Positions 27,285 through 36,511 of a DNA stretch of 64,000 nt are shown piece by piece (within the stretch, counting starts at the first letter, position 1; each line of letters starts with the position of its first letter). Both the position numbers and the translations under genes were made by a program. This stretch comes from Rhizobium sp. Pop5 (GTDB lineage Bacteria > Pseudomonadota > Alphaproteobacteria > Rhizobiales > Rhizobiaceae), in contig NZ_CP099399.1 of NCBI RefSeq assembly GCF_024721175.1, forward strand, positions 2,418,001 through 2,482,000, in the 5' to 3' direction. Under the pieces are notes generated by a model, which had not been told where the DNA came from, made no database searches, and saw nothing but the letters and a program-made list of their open reading frames with translations.

Positions 27285-29240
27285 TCACGACACACCCTCA
27301 GCGCTCCCCCGCAGCCGCCGGAGATATTCCACCGGGTTGAAGGGATCAGGCCCCGAACGCGGACGCAGGCGCGGAGGCCCGGCCGCCGGGGCGTAGTGAT
27401 CGAAAGCGGTTTCCATGGTCCCCGCCCCGCTCGTCAGCCCCGGCAATTGCTGCTGGACGCTTTGGACCATCTGGGACGCCATGGTGCCTTCCAGCCGGGC
27501 CACACCATCTGTGATCACCGAATCCGTCGTCATCGCGGCCGATTTCGCCAGCAGAGTGAGCACACCGCTCAAGCTCTCCATGGGCGCCTCGAGATGAAAG
27601 CGGTCGACCGGCTCGCAGAGGACGGTCTGCGCGGCCGCTAGCGCCGTCGCCAGCACCCAGGGCGTCAGTTGGCGGAAATCGGCGGCGGTGCTAGCGGGCG
27701 AACTGTGCCTGGCCGCCGTCATCGCCACGTGGCAATCGATGACCTGCCAGCCTGAAATACCTTGCTTCAGCGTTTCGAACACGGTTTCCTCGACCGCCCG
27801 GTAAAAGGCGACCGGCATCTGGCCGACATCCACTTCGAGCGCAAAGCTGTTGCCCGTCCCGGCAGGACGCGGCTCGACACGCAGGCCGATCGTCGCGAGA
27901 AACGGATTGGGCTCCTTGAAGAGGATCTGCAGGCCGGCTCCGATGCCCAGAGGCCTCTCGACCAGGATGACCGTGCTTTCCTCGAACCCGGCCTCGAGGC
28001 CGAAATCCGTCAGCAGGGTCGATTGGACAACCTCCTTCTGCACCTCACCGTAGAGCGAGACGAAGACTTCGTCCATCGCCTCGTTCCGGCGCAGATTGAT
28101 CAGGGGATCCTGCTCGGCCATCTGGTTCAGTGCCAGCCAGAGCGCCGCCTTTTCGGAAGGCCGCCGGGCAAAAACACGGGTTTCGAGCGTCGGCGGCGCG
28201 AAGTGAGCTCGACCACCCGTGGAATCACAGCCCACGACATCGCCGATACGCGCGCCGGCAAGGCCGCTGACGCGGGCGATCTGACCGGCGCGGAGGCTCT
28301 CGGCGCCATGAACCCGGCCGGCCTCGAACACATGGATCGCGGTCACCCGTTCCGGGCCTTTGGGCAGGTGGAGATGTTGCCGGAGCCGAACCGTGCCGGA
28401 GGCGAGGTAGATGTAGGAAAGCTTTTCCCCGCCCCAGCCGCGTTCGATCTTGAAGATTCTGCCGGTGACCGGTCCATCCGGGTCGGGACACTGCTCGGGC
28501 AAGATCGTCGCAATCGCCGATGCCAGAGCTGACATGCCGACGCCGGTCATCGCGGCGCCCGCCAAGACTGGATGCACGAGGCCGCGCGCCACCTGATCGG
28601 CAAGGCAGCGCCCGAGCCTTTCCTCGGTCAGCAGCTCGGGTGCGAGCACATAGTCATCGAGTAGCTTCTCATCGTTTTCCCCGAGCGCCTCGCAAAGCGC
28701 CGAAAAAAGCGGCTCATCTCCCGGAGCGAGCGCCTCCACCCGGGCAAGCTTGGCTCCGGCATCGATCACCGAAGACATGGCGATCGGCCGGACCGAGAGC
28801 TGCACCGCTAGCGCCTCCACCACCTCCTGATATCGGGCGCCGGGACGATCGACCTTGTTGACGAAGAAGACGAAGGGAACGCCAAGCCGCCGCAGCGCCC
28901 GCACCAGCACGCGCGTCTGCGCCTGCACACCTTCGACCGCCGAAACGACGACGACCGCGGCATCGAGCAATCCGAGCACCCGCTCGACCTCGGCGATGAA
29001 ATCCGGGTGGCCGGGCGTGTCGATCAGATTGACGGTCCTGTCGCCGATCTTAAACGACACGACTGCGGCCCGGATCGTGATGCCTCGCTGCCGTTCGAGT
29101 TCGAGACTGTCCGTCTGCGTATCGCCGGTATCGACGCTGCCGAGCCTGTCGATGACGCCGGCGTTAAAAAGCAGTCTTTCGGTAAGGCTAGTCTTGCCTG
29201 CATCCACATGGGCGAGGATGCCCAGATTCAAAGTTCGCAT
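27285..29240 (-). CDS. TetM/OtrA-like ribosomal protection GTPase (EF-G-like)
   Basis: A 651-residue translational GTPase: G1 AHVDAGKTS at 10-18, switch I QRGITI, G3 DTPGH at 74-78, G4 NKVD at 128-131, and the usual four further EF-G-like domains. The overall length and the run EGVQAQTRVLVRALRRLGVP match tetracycline ribosomal-protection proteins (TetM, OtrA) more than EF-G, which is near 700 residues. Whether it protects against tetracycline or has a housekeeping role is unknown. It starts with ATG 29240 and stands alone; no regulatory leader is obvious. Confidence 0.82.
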   Translation of the reverse strand: MRTLNLGILAHVDAGKTSLTERLLFNAGVIDRLGSVDTGDTQTDSLELERQRGITIRAAVVSFKIGDRTVNLIDTPGHPDFIAEVERVLGLLDAAVVVVSAVEGVQAQTRVLVRALRRLGVPFVFFVNKVDRPGARYQEVVEALAVQLSVRPIAMSSVIDAGAKLARVEALAPGDEPLFSALCEALGENDEKLLDDYVLAPELLTEERLGRCLADQVARGLVHPVLAGAAMTGVGMSALASAIATILPEQCPDPDGPVTGRIFKIERGWGGEKLSYIYLASGTVRLRQHLHLPKGPERVTAIHVFEAGRVHGAESLRAGQIARVSGLAGARIGDVVGCDSTGGRAHFAPPTLETRVFARRPSEKAALWLALNQMAEQDPLINLRRNEAMDEVFVSLYGEVQKEVVQSTLLTDFGLEAGFEESTVILVERPLGIGAGLQILFKEPNPFLATIGLRVEPRPAGTGNSFALEVDVGQMPVAFYRAVEETVFETLKQGISGWQVIDCHVAMTAARHSSPASTAADFRQLTPWVLATALAAAQTVLCEPVDRFHLEAPMESLSGVLTLLAKSAAMTTDSVITDGVARLEGTMASQMVQSVQQQLPGLTSGAGTMETAFDHYAPAAGPPRLRPRSGPDPFNPVEYLRRLRGSAEGVS

Positions 29241-29462
29241 GAACCACCAACTTCTCAGAAATTCGGATGTGATTTTCGTGAGAAGTGACTCGGCGCATTG
29301 GAACCTCTATCCGTTGTTACGGCTGGATGCGGCATCCCGGGTGATGGGAGACGCGAGCGGAATGCTAAGGGCGTGTCGGGAGATGTGTCAAGGTTGGTGC
29401 TATCGCATTTACGGCGCGGGCGCGCATAGCTGGATTCTTCCGCAATAGTGCCGTGTGGCGCC

Positions 29463-29631
29463 CCCCTCTGCCCTGCCGGGCATCTCCCCCACAAGTGGGG
29501 AGATTAGTTGGGCGCAATGGTTTCCCCAAACAACTAGCGTCACGGTCCGGCGAAATGGTAGTTGGACACGAAGGTCTGGCCTCTTGCCAATCTCCCCCCT
29601 TGTGGGGGAGATGCCCGGCAGGGCAGAGGGG
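29463..29631. repeat. Intergenic element with perfect 33-bp inverted repeats
   Basis: The arms 29463-29495 and 29599-29631 are exact reverse complements over 33 bases; each arm ends inside a CTCCCC...GGGGAG mini-hairpin. The ~100-base core has no gene. It fills most of the 444-base gap between the GTPase start and the NDH-2 end; the remainder (29241-29450) has no supported feature beyond a promoter for the GTPase. No transposase is present, so it is a non-autonomous repeat. Confidence 0.8.
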
Positions 29632-29684
29632 GTGACCCCACGGCACGCCCTCTTCCTCTGTCTTCCAACCTAACCCGACGAAGC

Positions 29685-30950
29685 CTACCCCTCCTCCCGC
29701 ATCGTCTCCCGCTGCGTAATGAGCCGGGCGCTATGCTGACCGCTGAGATAGATCCACAGCCAGCTCCAGGCGACGGAGAAGCGCGATCGGGTACCTATCA
29801 GGAAGTAGATATGAGCGAGGCCCCAGATCCACCAGGCGATCCAGCCCTTGAGCTTGATCCGGCCGAAATCGATGATCGCCGCGCTCTTCCCGATCGTCGC
29901 CAGGCTCCCCTGATGCCTATATTTGAAGGGTGCCGGCGCCGGCTTGCCCGAGAGACGCGCGCGGATGACCTTGGCGACGTAGCCGCCCTGCTGCTTGGCG
30001 GCGGGCGCGATGCCCGGCACCGGCTTGCCGTTCTCGCGCAGAACCGAGGCGGTATCGCCGATGACGAAGATGTCGGGCAGGCCGGGCGCGCTCAGATCCT
30101 TTTCGACGACGACGCGCCCTGCCCGGTCGGCTGGCGCCTCAAGCCAGCGAGCCGCCGGCGAGGCGGTGACGCCCGCCGCCCAGACGATCGTCCGGCTCGG
30201 CACGATGGTCTCGCCGATCTGCACGCCGTCAGCGCTGCACGCGGTCACCGGCTTGCCGAGAAGCACCTCGACACCGAGTTTCTCCAGCGCCTTTTGCGCA
30301 TAGGCCGAAAGCTCCTCTGCGAAGGTCGGCAGCACGCGCGGGCCGGCCTCGACAAGCACGACGCGGGTCTTGCGCGTGTCGATGTTGCGGAATTCCTTCG
30401 GCAGGGTGAAATGCGCGAGTTCGGCGATGATGCCGGCAAGCTCGACGCCGGTCGGCCCGGCGCCGACGATGGTGAAGGTCAGAAGCGCATCGCGCACGGC
30501 GGGATCGGCCTCCATCTCGGCCTTTTCGAAGGCGAGCAGCACGCGCCGTCGGATCGTCGTCGCATCCTCCAGCGTCTTCAGGCCAGGCGCCACCGGCTCC
30601 CATTCGTCACGGCCGAAATAGGCATGCGTCGCCCCGGTCGCCAGAACCAGCGTGTCATAACCGAGAGTCATGCCGTTGCGTAACGAAACCGTCTTTGCGC
30701 CGCTGTCGACGCCGGTGACCTCGCCGAGCAGCACCGTCACGTCGGGCCGGTCGGCATAGAGGCGACGGATCGGCCAGGCGATTTCCGAGGTGGAGAGAAT
30801 GGTCGTCGCGACCTGATAGAGCAGCGGCTGGAAGAGATGATGGTTACGCCGGTCGACGAGCGTGATCTTCACGCCTGCGCCCTTCAACCCGTTGACGAGC
30901 TGCAGCCCGCCGAAACCGCCGCCGACAACGACGACATGATGATCGCCCAT
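29685..30950 (-). CDS. ndh: Type II NADH dehydrogenase / NAD(P)/FAD-dependent oxidoreductase
   Basis: A 421-residue flavoprotein with two dinucleotide-binding folds: GGGFGG at 10-15 for FAD and VGAGPTGVELAG for NADH. FDYQ-type features of NDH-2 (HHLFQPLLYQVATTILS, FVIGDTASV) are present, and the Trp-rich C-terminus (WIAWWIWGLAHIYFLIG) would anchor it to the membrane. It would pass electrons from NADH to quinone without pumping protons. ATG 30950 is preferred; the frame extends further upstream without homology. Single gene. Confidence 0.88.
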   Translation of the reverse strand: MGDHHVVVVGGGFGGLQLVNGLKGAGVKITLVDRRNHHLFQPLLYQVATTILSTSEIAWPIRRLYADRPDVTVLLGEVTGVDSGAKTVSLRNGMTLGYDTLVLATGATHAYFGRDEWEPVAPGLKTLEDATTIRRRVLLAFEKAEMEADPAVRDALLTFTIVGAGPTGVELAGIIAELAHFTLPKEFRNIDTRKTRVVLVEAGPRVLPTFAEELSAYAQKALEKLGVEVLLGKPVTACSADGVQIGETIVPSRTIVWAAGVTASPAARWLEAPADRAGRVVVEKDLSAPGLPDIFVIGDTASVLRENGKPVPGIAPAAKQQGGYVAKVIRARLSGKPAPAPFKYRHQGSLATIGKSAAIIDFGRIKLKGWIAWWIWGLAHIYFLIGTRSRFSVAWSWLWIYLSGQHSARLITQRETMREEG

Positions 30951-31230
30951 AACCTGCCCCTTTGCGCCATTTCGCTGAAAGCCAATGTGGCCTTCGCCGC
31001 AAAGGTTGCAACCGCCGTTTCGGCATGTCTCCCCTGCGCCGATCGCAGTCGAGATTACCGGATGCTGCTGCAATCCGGCGCGGCAAAGCTTATGGAGCGG
31101 AAGTCAGGCCAAGATGTAACTGCCCAGGCCGAGCGTCGGTCGAGCTGCGGCATGGACATGCCGTTCGGACGGGTCGCAAGGCGCTGATCGGCCCGGAACC
31201 AGTTTACGGCGCAGATGCGTTACCTGCCGA

Positions 31231-31794
31231 TCAATAGGGACCGACGCACTGGCGACGCGGCCCGTGATAGGGCTGGAACGTATTGTCGAACGCCCTGTAC
31301 GACCGATAACGCGCATAGCACCAGTTCTCGTGGTTGCCGCCTCCGCCATAGTAGGCAGACGATGCGTAGGCCCGATAGGGACGGCCATAATAGCCGTACC
31401 CCGAGCCATAGTAGCGGTACGGCGAACCATAATAGCGGTAGGGCGAACCGTAGTAGCCGTAAGGCGAGCCGTAATAGGCGAAGGGCGAACCGTAATAAGA
31501 ACCGCCATAATAGGGCTGGGCCAATGCGCCGCCAATGATGGTGCCGACGGCCAGACCACCCAAGGCCCAGCCCCAGCCCGATCCACCATGATGATGGCCG
31601 TAATACCCGCCTCCGTAATACCCGCCCCCATGATAACCGCCACCCCAGTGGCCGCCATGGCCATGCCATTGCACTTGCTCTATTCGCGCCGGTGCTTCGA
31701 TCCTGGGTGGGTTGATGGCCGGAAACGCTTGAGCGGGCGTGATGCCGGGGGCACCTATGATCAAGCATAACGCGGCACCGGTCAGCTTTCTCAT
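31231..31794 (-). CDS. BA14K-like Gly/Tyr-rich repetitive exported protein
   Basis: A 187-residue protein: signal peptide to ~23 (PAQA), a His/Gly-rich stretch (residues 44-70), a hydrophobic [16 protein letters not shown] segment, then a tandem array of YYGSPY-type hexads (about residues 96-140), and a C-terminal [12 protein letters not shown]...RRQC block resembling the BA14K family end. BA14K proteins are cell-surface and immunoreactive in Brucella; here it is likely envelope-associated. The Tyr/Gly repeats are nearly perfect at DNA level too. Function unknown. Confidence 0.76.
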   Translation of the reverse strand: MRKLTGAALCLIIGAPGITPAQAFPAINPPRIEAPARIEQVQWHGHGGHWGGGYHGGGYYGGGYYGHHHGGSGWGWALGGLAVGTIIGGALAQPYYGGSYYGSPFAYYGSPYGYYGSPYRYYGSPYRYYGSGYGYYGRPYRAYASSAYYGGGGNHENWCYARYRSYRAFDNTFQPYHGPRRQCVGPY

Positions 31795-31989
31795 GATCGT
31801 TCTCCTCCTCCAAGTGGGGGGAAATACCTTACCCCCTCCTGAACCAAAGGTGAACGTAATATGTCGAAAAACGTTCCGTAGAGAGACAAATTAATCGCTA
31901 GCGATGGCGCGCCAAGGATTATCGGCTCCTGTGGCATTCCAACCTTGCCTTTTCCAGACAAGGTCGGGTGCCAGACGCTCATCCGCGGT

Positions 31990-32460
31990 TCACCGGACAT
32001 ACCCCACAGGTACCGCCATTCCATGTTTCAATTCTTCCATCGAAATCGATGCCGAAACGTCGAAGAGTTCCAGCTTTCGCACGATCTGCTTATAAATCAC
32101 GTCGTAATGCTCGACGCGCGGCAGTACGATCTTCAGGATATAATCGTGGTTTCCGGTCAGCCGGTGCGCCTCGACGATCTCGGGAATATCACTGATGATC
32201 CGGCGGAAGCTTTCCGTCCATTCGTCGGAATGGTGCGCCGTCTTGACCAGCGCGAAGACCGTCGTCGGCACGCCCATCTTTTCCCGGTCGAGCACGACGA
32301 TGCGCCGGGCGATATGGCCGCTCTCCTCCAGCCGCTGGATGCGCCGCGAGCAGGCCGAGACCGAAAGCGCCACGCGCTCGGCGAGATCGGTCACGGATAT
32401 GCCTGCATCCTTCTGCAGCGTGTCGAGAATACGTCTGTCGCGATCGTCCAGCATGTCCAT
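31990..32460 (-). CDS. Lrp/AsnC family transcriptional regulator
   Basis: A 156-residue Lrp/AsnC regulator. The N-terminal helix-turn-helix (DRRILDTLQKDAGISVTDLAERVALS) is followed by an effector-binding RAM domain (TGNHDYILKIVLPRVEHYDVIYKQ). It would sense an amino acid. It is divergent from an aspartate/glutamate racemase gene with 137 bases between starts, so control of that gene and of itself is likely. Confidence 0.9.
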   Translation of the reverse strand: MDMLDDRDRRILDTLQKDAGISVTDLAERVALSVSACSRRIQRLEESGHIARRIVVLDREKMGVPTTVFALVKTAHHSDEWTESFRRIISDIPEIVEAHRLTGNHDYILKIVLPRVEHYDVIYKQIVRKLELFDVSASISMEELKHGMAVPVGYVR

Positions 32461-32597
32461 TGCGCCCTGATTTTGCGTGAATTCCGAAAACCGCGCAAAG
32501 TCCTAGCACATATCCCGCACTAGGGACAAACAACGCAAACACGCCGCGCCGGGATTGCGGCATGATTTGAGCAGTTGAAGCATGGGAGCATGAAGAG

Positions 32598-33317
32598 ATG
32601 GAAACGATCGGCCTGATCGGTGGCATGAGTTTCGAAAGTTCGGCGGTCTACTATCGCCTGGTCAACGAGATGGTGCGCGCCCGCAAAGGCGGCCTCGCCT
32701 CGGCCGAGCTGATCCTGCATTCGGTCAATTTCGAGGAAATCGTCGCGCTGCAGAAGGCCGGCGACTGGGACATGGCCGCCCGCCGCCTCGCCGATGTGGC
32801 TCTGCGCCTGCAGGTAGGCGGCGCCGGCTGCGTCCTCATCTGCACCAACACCATGCATCTGATCGCCGACGAGGTTGCGAAGAAGATCTCCGTGCCGCTG
32901 ATCCACATCATCGACGAGACGGCGAAATCGCTGAATGCGAGCGGCCGCAAGCGTCCGCTGCTGCTTGCCACCCGCTACACGATGGAGCACGGCTTCTACG
33001 CCGAGCGCATGAAGGGCCTCGGTCTCGACATCATGGTGCCGGACGCTGCCGACCGCACCATCGTGCACGACATCATCTTCAACGAGCTCTGCGCCGGCAG
33101 GGTGCACAATAGTTCGCGCGAGAAGCTGATCGCGATCATCGACCGCGCCATGGAAAAAGGCGCCGATAGCATCATCCTCGGCTGCACCGAGATCTGCCTG
33201 ATCCTCGATCCCGATCGCCTGCCGCTGCCGGGTTTCGACACGACCACGATCCATGCCCGCGCGGCGGTGGAGTTCGCGCTTGGGGCTGAAGAAGAAGCGG
33301 AAGAGGAAGCCGCCTGA
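32598..33317 (+). CDS. Aspartate/glutamate racemase family protein
   Basis: A 239-residue cofactor-independent racemase of the Asp/Glu superfamily. The two catalytic cysteines are visible, Cys82 in ICTNTMH and Cys196 in LGCTEICLIL, with N-terminal GGMSFESS binding the substrate carboxylate. It would interconvert L- and D-aspartate (or glutamate), supplying D-amino acids for the wall or catabolism. The C-terminus is Glu-rich. It sits divergent from an Lrp gene. ATG 32598 is preceded by GGGAG and GAAGAG; either could serve. Confidence 0.88.
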   Translation: METIGLIGGMSFESSAVYYRLVNEMVRARKGGLASAELILHSVNFEEIVALQKAGDWDMAARRLADVALRLQVGGAGCVLICTNTMHLIADEVAKKISVPLIHIIDETAKSLNASGRKRPLLLATRYTMEHGFYAERMKGLGLDIMVPDAADRTIVHDIIFNELCAGRVHNSSREKLIAIIDRAMEKGADSIILGCTEICLILDPDRLPLPGFDTTTIHARAAVEFALGAEEEAEEEAA

Positions 33318-33330
33318 ATTGCAGCGACAA

Positions 33331-33353
33331 TTTAGTTGACTCAGTCCACTAAA
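33331..33353. promoter_or_regulatory. Near-perfect dyad downstream of the racemase, upstream of MarR-GNAT
   Basis: TTTAGTTGAC (33331-33340) and GTCCACTAAA (33344-33353) match in 9 of 10 positions as an inverted repeat with a TCA spacer. TTGACT-type dyads suit MarR proteins. It is 228 bases from the MarR-GNAT start; either a long leader or another function is needed to explain the distance. Confidence 0.45.
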
Positions 33354-33418
33354 TAGATGACGAATATCTTCGTTCGGAGATTCCGTCGTTTGTAGACGTA
33401 GTCGGCCACCTCTCTTTC

Positions 33419-33500
33419 GTCATGCTCTGGCTTGTGCCCCGAGCATCTGCAACCGTTCGATAGGGCAGCAGATCCTCGGCACGAGGCCGAGGATAACGCC
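33419..33500. repeat. Paired palindromic intergenic repeat
   Basis: Two ~32-base units, 33419-33450 and 33467-33500, are diverged inverted copies of each other, each itself containing GCTC...GAGC or CCTCGG...CCGAGG dyads. This matches a style of repeat I recognise from rhizobial intergenic regions. It is non-coding. Confidence 0.6.
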
Positions 33501-33581
33501 GAGTAAAGAGCGCCGTTTGTCGCCAGACCGATAAAGATCTCCGTCCGGAGGCCTCAGAGTCTCCACCTGGAGACCTTTGCC

Positions 33582-34499
33582 ATGTCCGATATCCCGCTCA
33601 TCGAAACCGCCCGCGATTTCAACCGCTTCTATACGAACTTCCTCGGCCTCCTCAACAAGGCCTATCTCGACTCGCCCTTCACCCTGACCGACGCCCGCAT
33701 CCTCTTCGAGATCGGCTCGCACGACGGCGTCAGCGCCGTCGGCCTCGTGCGCGACCTGCATCTCGACCCCGCCTATCTCAGCCGTATCCTCAAGCGTTTC
33801 CGCGCCGAGGGGCTGATCGAGACCAATCCCGATCCGGCGGATCTGCGCAGCCAGGTCATCACTGTCACCGATCGGGGACGCGAACAGTTCGAGGAGCTCG
33901 GCCGGCGCGCCAATGCGCAGATCGCCGCCCGTTTCGATACTCTCGTAGCCGGGGAGCCGGAGGCGGCGGTCCGCGCCATGGGCACGATCCGCGCCCTGCT
34001 CGACCCGGCAGCAAAACCGGCTCCGGCCATCCTCCGCCCCCATCGCGCCGGCGATATCGGCTGGATCGTCCAGAGCCAGGGCCGCTTCTACGCCGAGGAG
34101 TATGGCTGGGACCTGCGCTTCGAGGCACTGGTCGCCGAGGTCGCCGGCAAATTCCTCGCCAATTTCGATCCGGCGCTCGAATATTGCTGGATTGCCGAGC
34201 GCGGCGGCATCAATCTCGGCTCGGTCCTCGTCACCAATGGCGGCGACGGCGTCGCCAAGCTGCGGCTGCTCTATGTCGACAAATCGGCCCGCGGTCTCGG
34301 GCTCGGCAAGCTGCTGGTCGACGAATGCATCCGCTTTTGCAGGCAGAAGGGTTACCGCGAGCTTTCGCTCTGGACCAACGACATGCTGGAAACCGCCCGC
34401 GCCATTTACGTCAAAGCAGGCTTCCGCCTTGTCTCCGAGGAGAGACATCGCATGTTCGGCCCCGAGGCGAACGGCCAGAACTGGGTTCTCACCCTCTGA
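33582..34499 (+). CDS. MarR-GNAT fusion regulator/acetyltransferase
   Basis: A 305-residue fusion. Residues ~1-145 are a MarR winged helix (LIETARDFNRFYTNFLGLLNKAYLDS, LTDARILFEI, LSRILKRFRAEGLI). Residues ~150-300 form a GNAT acetyltransferase with acetyl-CoA motif A (DKSARGLGLGKLLVDECI) and the closing EANGQNWVLTL. Such fusions are widespread in proteobacteria; the acetyl acceptor and ligand are unknown. Ribosome site GGAGAC precedes ATG. It is followed by a TetR-MFS unit on the same strand. Confidence 0.9.
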   Translation: MSDIPLIETARDFNRFYTNFLGLLNKAYLDSPFTLTDARILFEIGSHDGVSAVGLVRDLHLDPAYLSRILKRFRAEGLIETNPDPADLRSQVITVTDRGREQFEELGRRANAQIAARFDTLVAGEPEAAVRAMGTIRALLDPAAKPAPAILRPHRAGDIGWIVQSQGRFYAEEYGWDLRFEALVAEVAGKFLANFDPALEYCWIAERGGINLGSVLVTNGGDGVAKLRLLYVDKSARGLGLGKLLVDECIRFCRQKGYRELSLWTNDMLETARAIYVKAGFRLVSEERHRMFGPEANGQNWVLTL

Positions 34500-34567
34500 T
34501 CCCGCTCCGATTGTTGCGTCGCAAAAATATCGCTTGATTTGGAAACGATCATTCCCTAATTAGGGCT

Positions 34568-35191
34568 ATGACCGATACCAACCTCACCTCAGACGAAAAA
34601 GCCCGCAGTCGTGGCCGTCCGCGCGAGTTCGATATGGACGCCGCCCTGGATGCGTCCCTGCGGGTCTTTTCCGAACGCGGCTACCACGCCACCTCGATCA
34701 ACGATCTGACCGAGGCGATGGATCTCGCTTCGGGCAGCATCTACAAGGCGTTCAAGGACAAGCGCGGCGTCTTTCTTGCCGCCTTTGCGCGCTACCGCCA
34801 GCTCGGCCGCCGGCGTCTGGAAGCGATGATCGCGTCTGCGGAAACGGGCCGCGAAAAAGTCTTCCAGATGGTGATGTATTATACCGAGCACTCCTATGGC
34901 GATGTGGGCCGCAAAGGCTGCCTCGTCGTCGGCGGCGCCAACGATTTCTCTCTGCTCGACGAGGAAGCCGCCGCCAACGTCGCGACGGCCTTTGCCGCCG
35001 ACGAGAAGCTGATGGCCGATCTCATCCGCCTCGGCCAGGCCGACGGCACCATTCCGCAGACCGTGGACCCCGATGCCGCCGCCCTCGCCTTTCTTTGCTT
35101 CACCAAGGGCTTGCGCGTCATCGGCAAAACAGGACGCAGCAGGCAGGAGATGGTCGCCGCGGCGGAAGCGTCGATGAAGCTCGTGACCTGA
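34568..35191 (+). CDS. TetR family regulator
   Basis: A 207-residue TetR repressor. The HTH (residues ~28-60) is SERGYHATSINDLTEAMDLASGSIYKAFKDK; the TetR_C effector part contains YYTEHSYGDVGRKGCLVVGG. It is followed after 109 bases by an MFS transporter gene on the same strand, a common regulator-efflux pair. Confidence 0.88.
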   Translation: MTDTNLTSDEKARSRGRPREFDMDAALDASLRVFSERGYHATSINDLTEAMDLASGSIYKAFKDKRGVFLAAFARYRQLGRRRLEAMIASAETGREKVFQMVMYYTEHSYGDVGRKGCLVVGGANDFSLLDEEAAANVATAFAADEKLMADLIRLGQADGTIPQTVDPDAAALAFLCFTKGLRVIGKTGRSRQEMVAAAEASMKLVT

Positions 35192-35300
35192 GGTCGGACC
35201 CCAGGCAATCGAAGATAACGGCATCCGGTCAAGGATCGGGTGGCCCCAGCCAGTATTTTTGCATTCAATCTTCACAAATCGTCGAATACCGGAGTTTCCG

Positions 35301-36509
35301 ATGAGCATTTCAGCCACCACGCCTGAACAGGCCATTCCGAGAGGGCTATCGCCCTGGCTCACCTTCCTTTTCGCCGCCGCCTGCGGGCTGGTGGCCGCCA
35401 ATCTCTATTACGGCCAGCCGCTTGCCGGCCCGATCAGCGCCGATCTCGGCTTCACACCCGCCGCCACCGGTCTGATCGTCACCCTGACGCAGATCGGCTA
35501 CGGCCTCGGTCTGCTGCTGATCGTGCCGCTCGGCGACCTCACGGAAAATCGCCGCCTGGTGTTGCTGCTGATATCAGTCTCGGCCGTCGCGCTGATCGGC
35601 GCAGCGCTGTCAACGACGCCTGCCGCCTTCCTCACTGCCTCGCTCTCCATCGGCCTCGCCTCGGTCGCCGTCCAGGTGCTGGTTCCCTTCGCCGCGAACA
35701 TGGCGCCCGATGCCACACGCGGCCAGGTCGTCGGCAATGTCATGAGCGGCCTGCTCGCCGGCATCATGCTGGCGCGGCCCTTCGCAAGCTTCGTCGCCGA
35801 GGCTTCCTCCTGGCACGTCGTCTATTACCTCACCGCCGGGCTGATGATCGTGCTCGCCATCGTCTTGCGCGCCAACCTGCCCGTGCGCGTTCCGAAGACA
35901 AAGCTGCGTTATGGCGAACTGCTCGCCTCCATGGCCCATCTGGCGATGACCTCGCGCGTGCTGCAGCGCCGCGCCCTCTATCAGGCCGGCATGTTCGGCG
36001 CCTTCAGCCTGTTCTGGACGACGACGCCCCTGCTGCTCGCAAGCCCGGCCTTCGGCCTGACGCAGAACGGCATCGCCCTCTTCGCGCTGGCGGGTGCAGC
36101 CGGCGCCGTCGCCTCGCCGATCGCCGGCCGGCTTGCCGACCGCGGCATGACCAGGATCGCCACGACGATCGCCATGCTGCTCGGCATGGCCTCCTTCCTG
36201 ATCAGCCATTTCGCAGGCGACGGCTCGCTTACCGCCCTGATCCTTCTGACGGCGGCGGCGATCATGCTCGATTTCGGGGTAACCACCAATCTCGTCTGCG
36301 GCCAGCGCGCCATCTATGGGCTGAACCCGGAACATCGCAGCCGGCTGAACGGCCTCTTCATGGCGACCTTCTTTGCCGGCGGCGCGCTCGGCTCGGCACT
36401 CGGCGGCTGGGCCTATGCCACCGGCGGCTGGTCGATGACCGCCTGGATCGGCTTTGCTTTCCCGGCGCTGGCCTTCCTGCTGTTCCTGACAGAGGGGCGC
36501 GGCAAATAA
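35301..36509 (+). CDS. MFS transporter
   Basis: A 402-residue major facilitator with about 12 hydrophobic segments. Motif A is visible in GLLLIVPLGDLTENRR at the cytoplasmic loop after helix 2. The family (AraJ/YfcJ-like drug or sugar efflux) exports small molecules by proton antiport; the substrate is unknown. CGGAG precedes ATG 35301. Likely controlled by the TetR gene just upstream. It ends two bases before the convergent HxlR gene. Confidence 0.88.
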   Translation: MSISATTPEQAIPRGLSPWLTFLFAAACGLVAANLYYGQPLAGPISADLGFTPAATGLIVTLTQIGYGLGLLLIVPLGDLTENRRLVLLLISVSAVALIGAALSTTPAAFLTASLSIGLASVAVQVLVPFAANMAPDATRGQVVGNVMSGLLAGIMLARPFASFVAEASSWHVVYYLTAGLMIVLAIVLRANLPVRVPKTKLRYGELLASMAHLAMTSRVLQRRALYQAGMFGAFSLFWTTTPLLLASPAFGLTQNGIALFALAGAAGAVASPIAGRLADRGMTRIATTIAMLLGMASFLISHFAGDGSLTALILLTAAAIMLDFGVTTNLVCGQRAIYGLNPEHRSRLNGLFMATFFAGGALGSALGGWAYATGGWSMTAWIGFAFPALAFLLFLTEGRGK

Positions 36510-36511
36510 GC

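Noticed and set aside
29463..29631. Insertion sequence
   Set aside because: Has perfect inverted arms but no transposase ORF and no visible target duplication, so it is listed as a repeat only.
31380..31510. Regular short repeats that might be a CRISPR array
   Set aside because: Units are 18 bases and in frame inside a Tyr/Gly-rich protein, with no spacers and no cas genes.
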